Assembly (NCBI RefSeq): GCF_018691265.1
Contig: NW_024881313.1
Coordinates: 10,864,501 to 10,928,500, forward strand
DNA length: 64,000 nucleotides
Reading direction: 5' to 3'
DNA from: Tyto alba
Taxonomy: Eukaryota; Chordata; Aves; Strigiformes; Tytonidae
The translations under genes and the position numbers were made by a program. The notes under the pieces are model-generated. The model was not told where the DNA came from. It made no database searches and was given only the letters and a program-made list of their open reading frames with translations. Shown here one piece after another: positions 1 through 11,935 of this stretch. The first letter of the stretch is position 1. Each line of letters begins with the position of its first letter.

Positions 1-1321
1 ACCAACACGTCTCTCCAGTAGTTACACTGCAAGGCAATATAGCATCACATTTATGATGACAAAGTAAATTATTCAATAAAGAAATTCAGGTTTCAGTAAT
101 GTCTTTTTTCCTCTTAAATTTATGCTGCAGTGTATATTCGCACATTGCTGTTTATCTGTCTAGTGAGCTTTTTTAGTATATGAGTGCCTCCTAATGAGTA
201 AATAGCCAAAATCACACTGGGATGATGATATATCCTTCCCTCTACTTTCTCTCAGTTGATTTAACCTTCTCTCCTCTTCCTTCTTTCCGTATCTACCCAA
301 TAATTCTTTTTCTCAACTCTTTTTCTAAATGAATTCACTCGTACATGTTTCTTACTTCCTTATTCTTAATTTTATTTACTTTCTAGGGGACTGTAAAAAA
401 TAAATCAGAAATAAACTTTTTCTTTCATTTTGAAAACAGTCATACATATGATGGTTTAAATTTCCTATACCAATAGACTGCTTTGAATAGTTGTTGCTCT
501 CTGCACAAACTAGACTTTTGCATTTTTCTACTGAAATAGCTGAAAATGTAACAATCCAACTGGAAGCCAGAAAGTGAAGATCACTGTGCCCAAGTTAGCT
601 GAATGGGTTATCTGAACAGTCTGGAAATTGCCTTCTATCCAGTCACAGAAGACCATCAGCTATTTCCTCTCATACCAATTTGATCATGCAGCAGCAGTAT
701 AGAATCCAGACAGACTCTTAGGATATAAATCATTGCACTGAACTAACGGGAGAAAATATTTTAAAAATAATCAAAGTATGTCAGTCTTTTTAAGCATACC
801 TCATTTTATCTTTTTTTGAAAACAGATTCAATAGCTATCTTTACCTGGACAATAATTTCAGGTACATATGGAACTATTAAGTAAGTGGCATTTGCACCAG
901 ATGAAGACTAAGGTTTTTGTGGGGCACTAGGATTGGGCAGATATTCTGAAGCTGCAGCATCCTAAAGTTACTGTGAGAAACCTCACCATGGTAATTTAAA
1001 AATCAGCTCAAGACTTATGGTGTTCCAGACTTGAGTAAGCATGAAGAAAGAATGAGACCATCCTCAAATCCTGATTTTCAGGGAATGACTGGACTAATTC
1101 AGTCAGCCTCCAGTCTTCAGGTATACCTTCATGTTATTGAAAAAGCACAGTGTTACCACATGCTCAAATCATACACATGCAGTATATGCAGAGTTAGAAG
1201 TACTTCAGAATGGAGAAGGATCACGCTAAAACTAGTGACCCATCTCTTTTATGACAAGGTTTAAAACAATGATACAAAGATCTTAAAATTTAATTGAAAA
1301 AAATAGCAAATATTTATTTTG
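1..1321. other. unique AT-rich non-coding DNA
   Basis: I see no gene, repeat family or RNA here. The only open frame above 60 codons (plus strand, 1031-1264) has no recognisable motif and no supporting signals. Confidence 0.6.
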
Positions 1322-1339
1322 TTATTATTATCATTATTA

Positions 1340-1407
<68 letters not shown>

Positions 1408-1408
1408 T
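1322..1408. repeat. (ATT)n microsatellite
   Basis: ATT repeats with two ATC interruptions near the left end, then an uninterrupted run of about 22 units from roughly 1342 to 1407. An open frame over this tract (1294-1587) encodes a long isoleucine run. It exists only because ATT repeats contain no stop codon, so it is not a gene. Confidence 0.97.
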
Positions 1409-1712
1409 TAAATTTCTCTTACCCCTGTTTAAATTTCAAGCTGCTGGTCCTTCTTTTTTATTTAACTTCCCAGGAGAAAAGGAGTGATGAAATCTCTATT
1501 TTTCACCTTTTCCTCATTGGTAAATGGAGACACCTAAAATTAAAATGTAAAGAAAATATTTCTTTTAATCTAAAACTTTTTACTTAAAATAAGGCATAAA
1601 TTTTATTTGGAAATCAAAGAATCAAAAATCTTATTTATTGTGATTATCTTTAATAAAAGTTCAGCTTTTTTCCCAGCTTCTGCATTCAATTGAGTTGTTA
1701 CATTAGAGGAGT

Positions 1713-1717
1713 CAGTC
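1713..1717. other. target-site duplication, left copy (cagtc)
   Basis: The five bases 'cagtc' directly precede the LTR terminus TGTGCTGGG. The same five bases follow the terminal CA of the LTR at 2672-2676. A 5-bp duplication fits ERVL-class integration. Confidence 0.85.
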
Positions 1718-1841
1718 TGTGCTGGGTCGGTGTGGCAGGATTTTTGGTAGCAGGGGAGGGGGATACAGCAGTGGCCCCTGTGAGAAGCTTCTCGAAGCTC
1801 CCCTGGCTCCAAGTCAGATCCACCTCTGCACCAAGGCCAAG

Positions 1842-1846
1842 CCAAT
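1842..1846 (+). promoter_or_regulatory. CCAAT box of the LTR
   Basis: CCAAT in the context 'agccaatcag', about 32 bases upstream of the TATA box. The same box is kept in the second LTR copy, where the context is 'agccaatcgg' on the minus strand. Confidence 0.6.
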
Positions 1847-1877
1847 CAGCGATGGTGGCTGCGCCTCTGCGATAACG

Positions 1878-1885
1878 TATTTAAG
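1878..1885 (+). promoter_or_regulatory. TATA box of the LTR (tatttaag)
   Basis: 'tatttaag' follows 'gataacg' at the expected place in the U3 region. The second copy keeps the identical octamer on the minus strand at 17030-17037, which supports it as the LTR core promoter. Confidence 0.7.
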
Positions 1886-2484
1886 AAAGGGAACTTGGGA
1901 GGGGGTTGGGACTTGTGAGGAGGAGTTAGGAGAAGGACGCCAATGCAAACATTGAGGTCAGTGGAAGGAAGGAGGAGGAAGGGAGGGAGGTGCATCAGAG
2001 CAGAGATGCCGCTGTACCCTATGGTGAGACAGCAGGGTCACCCCCCGCTGCCACCCATGGAGGTCCATGGCGGAGCAGAGGCCGACCTGAAGCCTATGGA
2101 GGAGCCCACAACAGAGCAGGTGGCTGCACTTAAAGAAGGCCCCACTGTTGTAATTCAGTGCTGGGAGGACTGCAACACATGGGGGTGACCCATGCTGGGG
2201 CAGCTCAGGAACGGCTGCATCTTGTGGGGAGGACTCACTGTGGAGAAGGTTTATGGAGGGCTGTCTGCAGTGAGAGGGCAGCCACACGGAGCAGGGGAAG
2301 AATGTGCAGGGTTCCCCTCACCTCCTGAGTGAGAAGGAGTGTTGAGCCGACTGTAACCCCTATCCCCTGTCCCCTGAGCTGAGCCTGGGAAGAAGGGAGG
2401 GGTGGGGGAAGGTGTTTTTTGGATGTGGTAGTGCTTCTCACTGTCCCACCTTGCCTGCTAAGTGTTATTTCTTTTACTGTTCGA

Positions 2485-2490
2485 ATTAAA
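2485..2490 (+). terminator. polyadenylation signal of the LTR (ATTAAA)
   Basis: ATTAAA followed by a T-rich stretch, in the part of the LTR where R/U5 should lie. The second copy has the canonical AATAAA at the matching place (minus strand, 16307-16312). Confidence 0.6.
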
Positions 2491-2671
2491 GTGATGTTCT
2501 TTTCCTTCCCCTAATGAGTCTGTCTTTTGCCTGTGACCATAATGCATGACTCAACCCTCCTTATCTCGATTCGTGAGCCTTTTGTTTAATTTTCTCCTTC
2601 CCAGTGCTGGGGGAATAGGGGTGAGTGAACGACTGTGGTGCTCAGTTGCCCTCTGGGCTCAAACCAAAACA

Positions 2672-2676
2672 CAGTC
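2672..2676. other. target-site duplication, right copy (cagtc)
   Basis: Perfect copy of 1713-1717, directly after the terminal CA of the LTR. Confidence 0.85.
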
Positions 2677-2887
2677 TTAAAGGTCTTCTGGGTTCAGAAA
2701 TGGCTTATTGCTAATGAATTCTTATAATGTGAGATAATAAACCTTTTTTTCAGCTCTTACAGGGTTGCAAAGCAGGCAGGTACATTCTTATTGAGACAGG
2801 TGACAACTAAGAAATCACAGTTCTAGATCTATATGGAGATAGAATTGTGGTAATCCGTGTTGGCATTTATCCTCCAAAAAAGGAGTT

Positions 2888-2951
2888 AGCTGAAGTAATC
2901 ACTCAAAAAGAAATATAATAGCTGAAGTAATCACTCCAAAAGAAATAAAAA
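2888..2951. repeat. 32-bp tandem duplication, two units
   Basis: Units 2888-2919 and 2920-2951 both start 'agctgaagtaatcactc' and continue into 'aaaagaaata'. They differ at only a few bases, so the duplication is fairly recent. Confidence 0.9.
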
Positions 2952-3084
2952 TTCTTTTACTATGACTGACATACAGAATTTTAACTTGCCCTTGTTTTCT
3001 GCACAGAACACGAAAGAGTGTTTTGTCTTCTTGAGTGTCAAAAGATATATGTAATCTGTGTATTCAATTTTTATGTTGTTTGGG

Positions 3085-3113
3085 TTTTTTTTTTGTTTTT
3101 TTTTTTTTTTTTT
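3085..3113. repeat. poly-T tract
   Basis: A T run interrupted by one G. It creates lysine-rich spurious frames on the minus strand. Confidence 0.95.
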
Positions 3114-6100
3114 CTGAAACACATCTTGCCTCCAAATATCAGATGATCCTTTTCTGATTTTAAGATCTTGAGGAAATAGTCAGAACAAAGTAACTGTCTT
3201 CTGTTCCTTCCTCCTCTTCCTCCACTTGAATATTTTAGAAAGAATAAAGACATGAAAAAACAGTCATGCTGTTACTGTTTATTAAATAATTTCTTAACCT
3301 ACAAAAAGGCAAGAAATTCACTGGCTTAAAATAATCAGAGTCTCTGCATATACCTCCATGTTACCCTGTCCTCTCTCCCCTATACACTCTGGGAACAGAA
3401 TAGGAAAACTGAAGAGGTGGCAGTGCAGCAAATTTCTCTTCTCTCCACATTTCCCACTCCTGGGAAAAAAAATCAGATTGGGTTGTTAGCTGATGTGTGC
3501 TTATAAGGTCCTCCTGCAGACAATATGTATTTGCTTGGAAGAATGATCTGGACGTGGTTTACTATAATTTTCATCTTTTTGAGCAGAATTTTTTTCTGGT
3601 TGGGGATTTTGTAGGTGTAGCACTGGTGATCATGTTACTGTTTCATGTGACAGCAAGCATCTCCCAGTGCTTCCATAAGGTCATACATGTTTTGCTGCAG
3701 ACTGTGAGACTGAGTTGTGTTTTTTAAGAAATTATTTTCTATAATTATTTAAATGGGATTTTTTTTTTTTTTTTTAACTAAGCAATAAAGCAAAATGTAA
3801 ACCAGGGGACAAAAAAAAAAAAAAAAAGTCATTCTAGTTTAATCAGATGTCTCCATAATGGACATATTAACGAGTACCTTGTACTAGCTTTCCCTCCCCT
3901 CATCCAAAAAATCAATTGAGCAGAAAAATCACACTTTGATCCTCTTGGAAGTCATTTTTATTAAAAGATAGGGGGAGGTGAGGATTTTTATAGCAGCAGA
4001 AACAAATGGAAATTATTTTAGGCTTAATTTCAACAGAGGGAGAGAGACCCTCGTGGGACATGTGGGTACAAAATTTCAACGCCATGGTATTCCATAACAG
4101 CATTCAGGCAGTCCACCCAGGAGAAGTACCTTTGGAACCCTGCCTAAATAGAGACTCACTTACTACAGAGAGACGATAAATGCAGAGGTTCATTTTTTAA
4201 AGTTAGTATCATTTGTTCTCCTGGCACTGAAATTAAAGGCACATTCAAAGCAAACATAAGGGCAACTTTTGTTAGGGGTACACAATCTGAATATATGAAA
4301 TTTAACTTCATGGTGTTAACTGCCCCTTGAAAAAAATACTGACAGACAGTATCAGAGATGGGACTACAATATACTAAAAAGTAGAAATCTTAGTTCTTTT
4401 AGAGGCATAGGGGGTATTTAAATATCTGATTGGGTAACTGGAATTTCATAACTGATTGACTATTTGGAAGTAAAACTTTAACTGCCTCAGTTTTATATAA
4501 GCAGCCACAAATTCAAAAATCCCCATTTTTGCATCAAGGCAAACCCAAGGCTTTTTGAACTTTAAATCATAAAAATAAGTAAACAAGGCATCCTGGAAAA
4601 AATGGAAGTTGGTAGCAGTAGATTCTGACTCCTGATGTTTCCCTGTCTTGGAGCTCTGACATGAACCCCAAGCTTTCCTACCCAAGTTACACATCCAAAG
4701 CACTAGAAAAAGAAGCCTGCAACTTCCATCTGTCTCAGGGAAACTTTTCAGTTTTGTATAGTTGAAAAAAAAAAAAAACAAAACAAAACACCACACTATG
4801 AAACAACTACTTATTTCCACACATGTAAATTTCCCAGATATTCAAAATCATCTCAAAACTACTGTTTCTCAACAACAAATACTCAGACACTCACATCTTT
4901 AGACAATGTGAAGAAATAATCCCTGAAGGTGTAGTTTTCTTCTAGTCATTACATCACGTGATCAAGCACAGCTAAAACTTTTACCTTTGATCCATCTTCA
5001 GGCCTTGTCTTACTCAGAAACTATAAGTTATACTACCCTTCAGGAGGTTGGCATTCGACCTTTGCTTCAAAACAAAAATAAGCTCTGGTTTGTAAATTTT
5101 CCGTTGTATTATTTACAAATATCACAAGTGTACTTACCATTTTTTGTTTTCTTTGAGATAAACAACATGCTACATACATGAAAAAAACATCATTAACACA
5201 AGTGAAGGAGGATGAAGCTAACTGATAGCTAAGGTTTCTGTCATTCACCTGCACCCCAGATGAAGTTATTTTATTTGAAATATTAAGTTATTTCTAAAAA
5301 GTAAATAAAAGAAAATTATTCTAGGTAGTCTAGACATGCAGTGTTTAGGGTCATTTTAGCAATTTGAGAAAAGCAGAGATTTGAAGATGGATTTCTGATA
5401 TTTGACATCAGCTGCCAAACTATTGTAAAATTGTGACATAGGTTTTTATTCTTCTCCCATTATTCATTAAAAATGTTATCTTGGCACTGAACAGCCTTCT
5501 CCAAATCTTTTAGTGGTATTAGTACATTCAATTAGACGTATTAAGAAAGACTGTTCACCAGAAGTATCCCAGTCAGGTTCAATTCTGGGTTGATGTTGAT
5601 GGCTTTGCACAGTTTGAAATGTTTAAATCTAACTTAGCATAAACAGTTTGCTATGTATATTTTCAAGCATGTGTCAAAAGTGATGACAGTTATTTGAATA
5701 CACTATCAGATTCCAGAATGGATGAGATACTGTGAGTTGTTACGGCAAGTAGTACATACTGAAAGGCAGTATTGCTACTAGGCTTTATAAAACTTGATCA
5801 TCCTTTATAAATTCCAAATATCACCTATGGATGACAAAATTTAAACCTTTGATTGAAGGAATGTTGCCAAAACAATCAAAAATTAAAGAAAGTGGCAAAG
5901 CATTCATATCTCCTCAATCAGTTTTCAAGGGCCACAGGTAGGTGTATTAGACACCAAGTGGAACCATTAGAAGACCCAACCAGTCAAGTAGGTGAGAAAG
6001 AAGAACTTGCAAGAAAATCCTTTATTTACTGATTCTTAGTTCTGTATTAATAAATTATCTGACAAAAGATTTAATTCCAACTACCATATATTTTGAAATT

Positions 6101-9100
6101 ATAAACAAGTCAAAGGGTTTACAGCCCAAGAAAAAAATGTTTTTAGTTCTGAAACTTCCATTGCTTTCATTTTCCATTTTGTATGAATTCACATCCCAAA
6201 ATGCATTTTTGATTTAAAAGGACAGCCTCACAATGTTAGGTGGTAAAAACAGTGGAAAAACAAAAGAGAGAGTTTAGGGAGATGGGAAATATTATATTTA
6301 TTTATTTTTGTAGTTCTATGTGTGAATGCTTATTTCCGTGCTGCTTATTCCACAATTCTAAAAGAGCAAAAAGAACTTTTACAGTGCCAGAAGCATTAAT
6401 GAGTATACCACTAAACTAATCATAGATGTGCTTTAGGATCACTTTCTATGACAGTACCATACTATACTCTTATCAGGGAATGGGCTAGCTGGCTGTTAAT
6501 TTTTTTATTTATTCAGAAATTAATTATAGCCTTAATTATATTGTGATGAGATCTCATGAGCACCACGACAGTTTAAACTTTGAGTATATACTATTGAGTT
6601 ACTGCCCATGACAAAGAAATATGACACAAACCCACAGAACTAGCCTCCATGTATGTTAGTCATACAGCTTATCCAAAAGGATTCCTCATTGACACGTCCC
6701 CTCCTCTGTGGGGAAGAAGGTACCTGACGCAGTTTAGGCTTTTAAAACATTTTATTATGATGTTACTGTTAATTTAGTCACTCTCCTTGATTGGCAGCAT
6801 TGCTTGTGATGGAGAGTGTAATTTCTCCTCTGCTAGATCCTGGGAAACTTCCATTTACCTCAGCAGAGCAGTACAGAACATTCACTCAGCTACCTGGCAC
6901 CTGGCAGAGTTCAGCTAGCAGGTCTGGAGGAAAATCACTACTTGGAGGGATATTTCCTTATCCACCAATATGTAGCAAGAGACCAGCATTTCAAACATAT
7001 GTTCATGACATAATTTACTTCAGGTAGGGAAAAAGACAAATACGTTTTAGGTATGTAGTTTACTCAGAAAGGACTATTGATTTACAATAATTAGCTTTGC
7101 TAGCAAGATTTTAATAATTTCATTTTTTTAATACAAATATTTGGCTAATAGATATGAAAGGTATTTATTTTCTCTTCGGTTGGCTTTCTTTCCTAGGATT
7201 AGTATAACATGACAGATGGCTGATGTCATCTTTACTTGGAAGAACTCAGCTGGCAATAATAGCATGGTACATTTCTGGGGATTTGCGGTACTGTATGTCA
7301 TGAAGCGGTTTTCAACCAAAAAGAGTCCAAAAGGGAATTCCCAGAAGTAAATATCTGCCTATGATATCCTACTGTGTCTTGTTGATGCATCACAAACAGA
7401 AGGAAGCATAGAGTCTTTATAAAACTCCATAAATATTTACAATATTGTTGAAAATACATTGGAAATGCTACAGATTGCAAATTGTATGGGCCCCCTTGGC
7501 ACTGCATCTTTAATTTTGCTGTTGAGTGAGAATAACAAAAACTGGTGCTTTATATATATCAAAATCTGTTATGTATATATTTGAAGTTCAATGATTTTTG
7601 TCACATTTGACATTTGTGTGTAATAGAGTGAAAGCATTAATATTATTAGAATGTAGATACCCTGGTTGATTGTTTTTTAATTTTGTTAATGATTGCTGTG
7701 ATGAGTAGACTAATGTCAGGGTTGGAGGGTTAAAGTTAATGAGAGCTTTCCATTGCACCATTGATTAATGGTGGGTACTGTAGCGAGAGATTTTCATATT
7801 CCTCCCATATAAAAACAATGAAGGTAAAAATGGACTGATGCCAATTTAAACACTTTGACTACCTACTGAAACGTTTCTAAACCTTTGTCATAATTACATC
7901 TAGGCCTGACAAAATCTGTGAGAAAGTATATAAAATTATATAAATTATATCAGATGCTTGTAATGATATAAAATAAAGCTTGATTTATAAATCCACACTT
8001 TTTCCATCTGTATTAGTCTAAACTGTAATAGATTTTATATTCCTCTACCTACATGCATGTTGAAGAGTAGCTTTTTCTATAGGTAGAAGAATAGGACAGA
8101 TTATAATATAATAGATGTTTTAATATTAGAAAATAGATTCTTGTAATAGCTGATTTTATAATTAGAGTTTAAATATGTTGACCCTTGTTGATATCTGTCC
8201 CCCTCTTAATCCAAGAACAGGATTCACTGACTGGATTCCAAAGACAGAGGGCATTCACTAACATCTATAAAGCTCCAACTCTTCTTGAAGAAAATAGATG
8301 TAAATGTAAGAAAGCAAATCAATGTCCATAACAAACTGAGCAAATATTTCTGACAATTATTTACCACATTGATGCTTCTTCCTGCTCTATGTAACAATAA
8401 GAAGGAAAGCAAGTCTGGGAGATACTGGAAAGATGCATCTTAAAAAGCAAAACGACCAACTCCTCCCCCTTCCCAAAAACCTAACAAATAAACAACCCAA
8501 AACTAACCTTACTTTCTAAAGTGTCATCTTGTCAAACAAAATACATAAGTTGTTTTTAAATTTCTACTAAGAGCTTTTCATGATATTTTTTTTTTCTAGG
8601 AAAGAAGATAATATTACAGGTAGAGTATGAGAGAACTTAATGACTTAAGAGAAATGTCTTTGCTTGTCGTATTAACTTATCTTTATACACCTGAGAAATG
8701 CACAAATAAAATATGACCATGACATTTATATGAATATTTTTATTCCTTTTCCATTTTTTATTAGGAAATAAAATTAAATAGCTGAATGTGCGATGGTTAA
8801 GAGAAGTTAAATCTTGATCCATCACCTGAACACTGAACATTATGGCCAATGAATGATAATTGACCCATGATACCTATTAGTACCAATGTAGGCTTTGACC
8901 ATTATATGAACAGATTTGAAACAGGCCAGCCTTATAATAGGTAGCATAAAGCTGTCATGTTCCACTGCAGTTATGTTGATGGTGCTCTGAAGAGACCATC
9001 ATACCCTGCAACATAGAAAATAGTGAGCTGGTAGGATTTTTAATGTTTTTCTTTTGTGGTACAGTGTACTTCTTTCCTAAGTGTGATTAAATAATCATAA

Positions 9101-11837
9101 GAACTCCTCTAAGGGCTAATCTGAGTTATTTCCCAGATTTTCACCTTGGGGACATATTGTCCCTTGTCACTGAAACCTCAGGGACAGAAGGGTACGCCAC
9201 AGGGTGGCACAGCAGGAAGCTGAGATACTGATGAAACAGTGTTCAGTTAATGAAGGCATGGCCCATGGCCTCTGCTGGTATGCCATATGTTTGAAGAAAT
9301 GCTAATGACTACAATTCCAATACCTTTTTCATCTTAACTATATGTAAATGTGTTTATAAATGCTCTCTTATAAATATACTATCACATTTTTAAAAGCTAA
9401 GTGCTAATGTTGCTTTCAACATCTATAATACACAATAATTAAAACTTTAGCAATTCTGCTTAATTATACCTTATGGGAAACTGTACAGTAATTTATAGAA
9501 ATTAAACAGAAAAACAAAGATCAATAGAAATAAAGTAGCAGTGGAAGAACTGAATAATAAATCACTTAGATCATTAATTTACAAAACAAGATCATTGTGA
9601 AAAGACAACTTAGGGCCCAATTCTCAAACAGCTGAGATCTGCAAGGGGAAGAGCAGTTTAAAAACTCAAGGCATTCTATTAAAAAACCCATTCAGCAAGT
9701 TGAACTAATTGTGACTTTTTTTGAACTGTCAGATCACTTAGGAAAAACCAAACAACAGAACTACAGATTTAAGAGCAAAAATTGAGGACATTTTCATTCA
9801 GCAGTGGCTCTTTTCTCTTTGCTTTACCTTTGTGAAAACCCTGTAACACTGCAGGTGATCATTAGCCACAAATGGCATTTTGCAGTGAATCATCTCCTCC
9901 ACAAGTGGCCAAAACAACATCTCCATTACAACAGCAGAAGTGCTGTTCAGGAAGAGCAGTTGGTGACCAGGTTAGACTACATGGGACACTACTGGTTTTG
10001 CTTCAAGACAGGACACTCTGTTGCTGTCATAACTATTCCAAAGAAACTCCCTCAAGTTTCAGGTTAAAGCATGGTGCTATTGCTAATCTGTGAATCTATT
10101 AGTTGCTTTTTTTTTCCTTAACATAAATTAGAGATCTGACTCATCCATATGCAAATTCTGTGTAACACCGACTACAGAATTTAAATAAACTTCAGATGAA
10201 GAAGGGCCACCTATTATAAAATCACTGAGGAAGTCTACTTATATGACATCTCACACAGGCAAACCCATGAAAACTTAACCACCAGCTAACTCCATTTTCT
10301 AACCAAAAGTCCAGTTCAAGCAACAAGGAAACTAAACTATAAAATATAACAGCTGCCCGAGGGATCATTAGGACACTTTGGGTATTACAGTAGAACATCT
10401 GTATCAAGCTATTTTTACTGATTACTTTTTTTCTCTTGCACCTTAAGAATTAGGATGGAAGTAATTATATGAATGAGCTTTACTAGTCCAAAGAGAATTT
10501 GAGAGCATGCTGCACAGTGGTGAATATCCTGATGGTAAACAAAAAAAAAAAAAAAAAAAAAAAAGAAAAAAGGAAAATCACAATATCTCAGTATCTTAGT
10601 GGAAGGTACTTCAGGCTGAGTAAACAACCTCTTTATCAACTTTGCCATCTCTCCAAGGTGAATTCATCTTTAGCTGCCTCAGCCAAAGGCAGCTTTCTGC
10701 CCTGTGTGACCTCTTCAGCCAGGTAAGACTGTCAGTCAGAGTCAAGAATTTGGCCTTATATATTTGACACATAGGCTCTGAATGTCTCATTTTTTAACCA
10801 TTAACACTGACTGGTCTGTTAGGGTGTCATTCTCTCCTGTAAGGCTGGTGAGGCATGGGCCTTTTGTTGGCCCTTCATACAGAAGATAATTTCATACTCT
10901 GGCTGTACATTATTTTTCATTGACAAAGATGTAAAATATGGAGGACAGGGTAATGGACTAGAGAGTGTGACATTCAGCTTAGCAAATCAGCTCCAGCTTG
11001 GAGAGTAGAGAATTATTTTGGCACTTAGAACTTGCCTACTGACATCTGTGAAGAATACGAGTAAAATGATTTTAGGTACCTTCCATTACCACAGGTAATG
11101 ACCTCTAGCTCTCTGAAAAGGAAAAGGCATTACTTTATTCCTCTTTTACACACAAGGATGTAAGGCAGAAGAGGCAAATGTTTACATTTCTAAAAAGCAG
11201 AAGTGGTCAACACACTGATTTTGGCAAGAATCAGAAAACTTTAGAAAGCTGACCCTCAGGTTCAGACTCAACAGATATTTAAACATTAAAAATGGGATTT
11301 ATGTAGAATTCACTTGCTTCATTGCAAAACTATTAAGCTGGAAGCTCCTATTCTGTCCTGAAGAGCATCAAAATATTCTGTCTCCTCCTATGTTACTGCT
11401 TGTGGTTTGTGTATTTATTTATTTATAATTCTTTAAATTAAAAATTTCTAAGTGCTATAAGGAATGATTTAATAACTCTAATACATTCTAGCTGGTTCGA
11501 TCTAATTCAAAGTAGGGGTAAAGAGAAAGGAATTTTTTGTAACAACCAGATGAATACATAATTTGTTTAGGCTACAGAAATGCAGAATGGGAGTGTCAGT
11601 GACAAAGAAAGATTTCTGGATTTAAGTTCCCATTAATAGGATTATCTATCCCACTCTCCTACAAAACACGGAAACAGTCTCAGGGGAAAAGGCTTGACAC
11701 CAGATCTTCCCCTTTACAAGCCTGTGTTCAGCTACAGAGTTAAATCCCCTCTTCCCTTTTGTTCATACTCAGTAAATCTTCAGTTGTCTTCTGCAGAGCA
11801 TGTGAGCTTTATGAGGAGCATTTGAAAGTGCTCTGAA
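3114..11837. other. unique AT-rich non-coding DNA with homopolymer runs
   Basis: No gene or recognisable repeat family seen. Homopolymers lie at about 3760-3776 (T), 3811-3827 (A), 4764-4777 (A) and 10541-10564 (A). The longest open frame (minus, 4446-4820, 124 codons) has no recognisable domain and partly reads through the A/T run at 4764. The overlapping plus-strand frames at 9804-10093 have no recognisable domain either. All are treated as chance. Confidence 0.55.
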
Positions 11838-11935
11838 GAAGTCAGTGGTTAGAGTACCAATCTAGGACCTGGGTGAGTGGATCTTGGCAGTCCTAATGCA
11901 GGTCTCCTGTTCACATTTCAACTAACAACTCTTTC
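11838..11935 (+). repeat. possible MIR-like SINE trace
   Basis: 'tggttagagtaccaatctag' followed by 'gacctgggtgag' resembles the 5' part of MIR/CORE-SINEs ('ggttagagcaccagcctggg... gacctgggttc'). The similarity fades after about 90 bp and the 3' part is not recognisable. Confidence 0.35.

Larger units (their letters stand above)
1718..2671 (+). mobile_element. solo LTR of an avian ERVL-type endogenous retrovirus
   Basis: A 954-bp element that starts with TG, ends with CA and is flanked by the perfect 5-bp duplication cagtc/cagtc. It is GC-rich and sharply distinct from the AT-rich flanks. In order it shows a U3-like part with a CCAAT box (1842-1846), a TATA box 'tatttaag' (1878-1885), a G-rich body with degenerate repeats around 'tggagcag' / 'gctggg', and an ATTAAA polyadenylation signal (2485-2490). 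After that come the motifs 'gtctgtcttttgcctgtgac' and 'cttatctcgattcgtgagcc', which I recognise from bird ERVL LTRs. No retroviral gene is adjacent on either side, so this is a solo LTR left by LTR-LTR recombination. The open frames inside it on both strands (for example 1943-2188 plus and 1958-2287 minus) are by-products of high GC, not genes. A related copy lies in opposite orientation at 16125-17194. Confidence 0.9.

Noticed and set aside
1294..1587. 97-codon frame with a long isoleucine run
   Set aside because: It is a readthrough of the ATT microsatellite, which cannot contain a stop in that frame.
1943..2287. Open frames on both strands inside the first LTR
   Set aside because: GC-rich LTR sequence is stop-poor in several frames. 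Retroviral LTRs of this type do not encode proteins there.
3408..3428. CTCF-like core 'aggtggcag'
   Set aside because: The right half matches but the required CCASY half is absent.
3760..3827. Poly-T and poly-A runs as ends of a processed pseudogene
   Set aside because: The sequence between and beside them shows no coding trace and no target-site duplication.
4446..4820. 124-codon minus-strand frame
   Set aside because: Phe/Lys-rich, reads through a poly-A run, no domain or conserved motif recognised.
11485..11505. tRNA T-arm-like 'ggttcgatct'
   Set aside because: No matching acceptor stem, D-arm or anticodon arm at the right distances.
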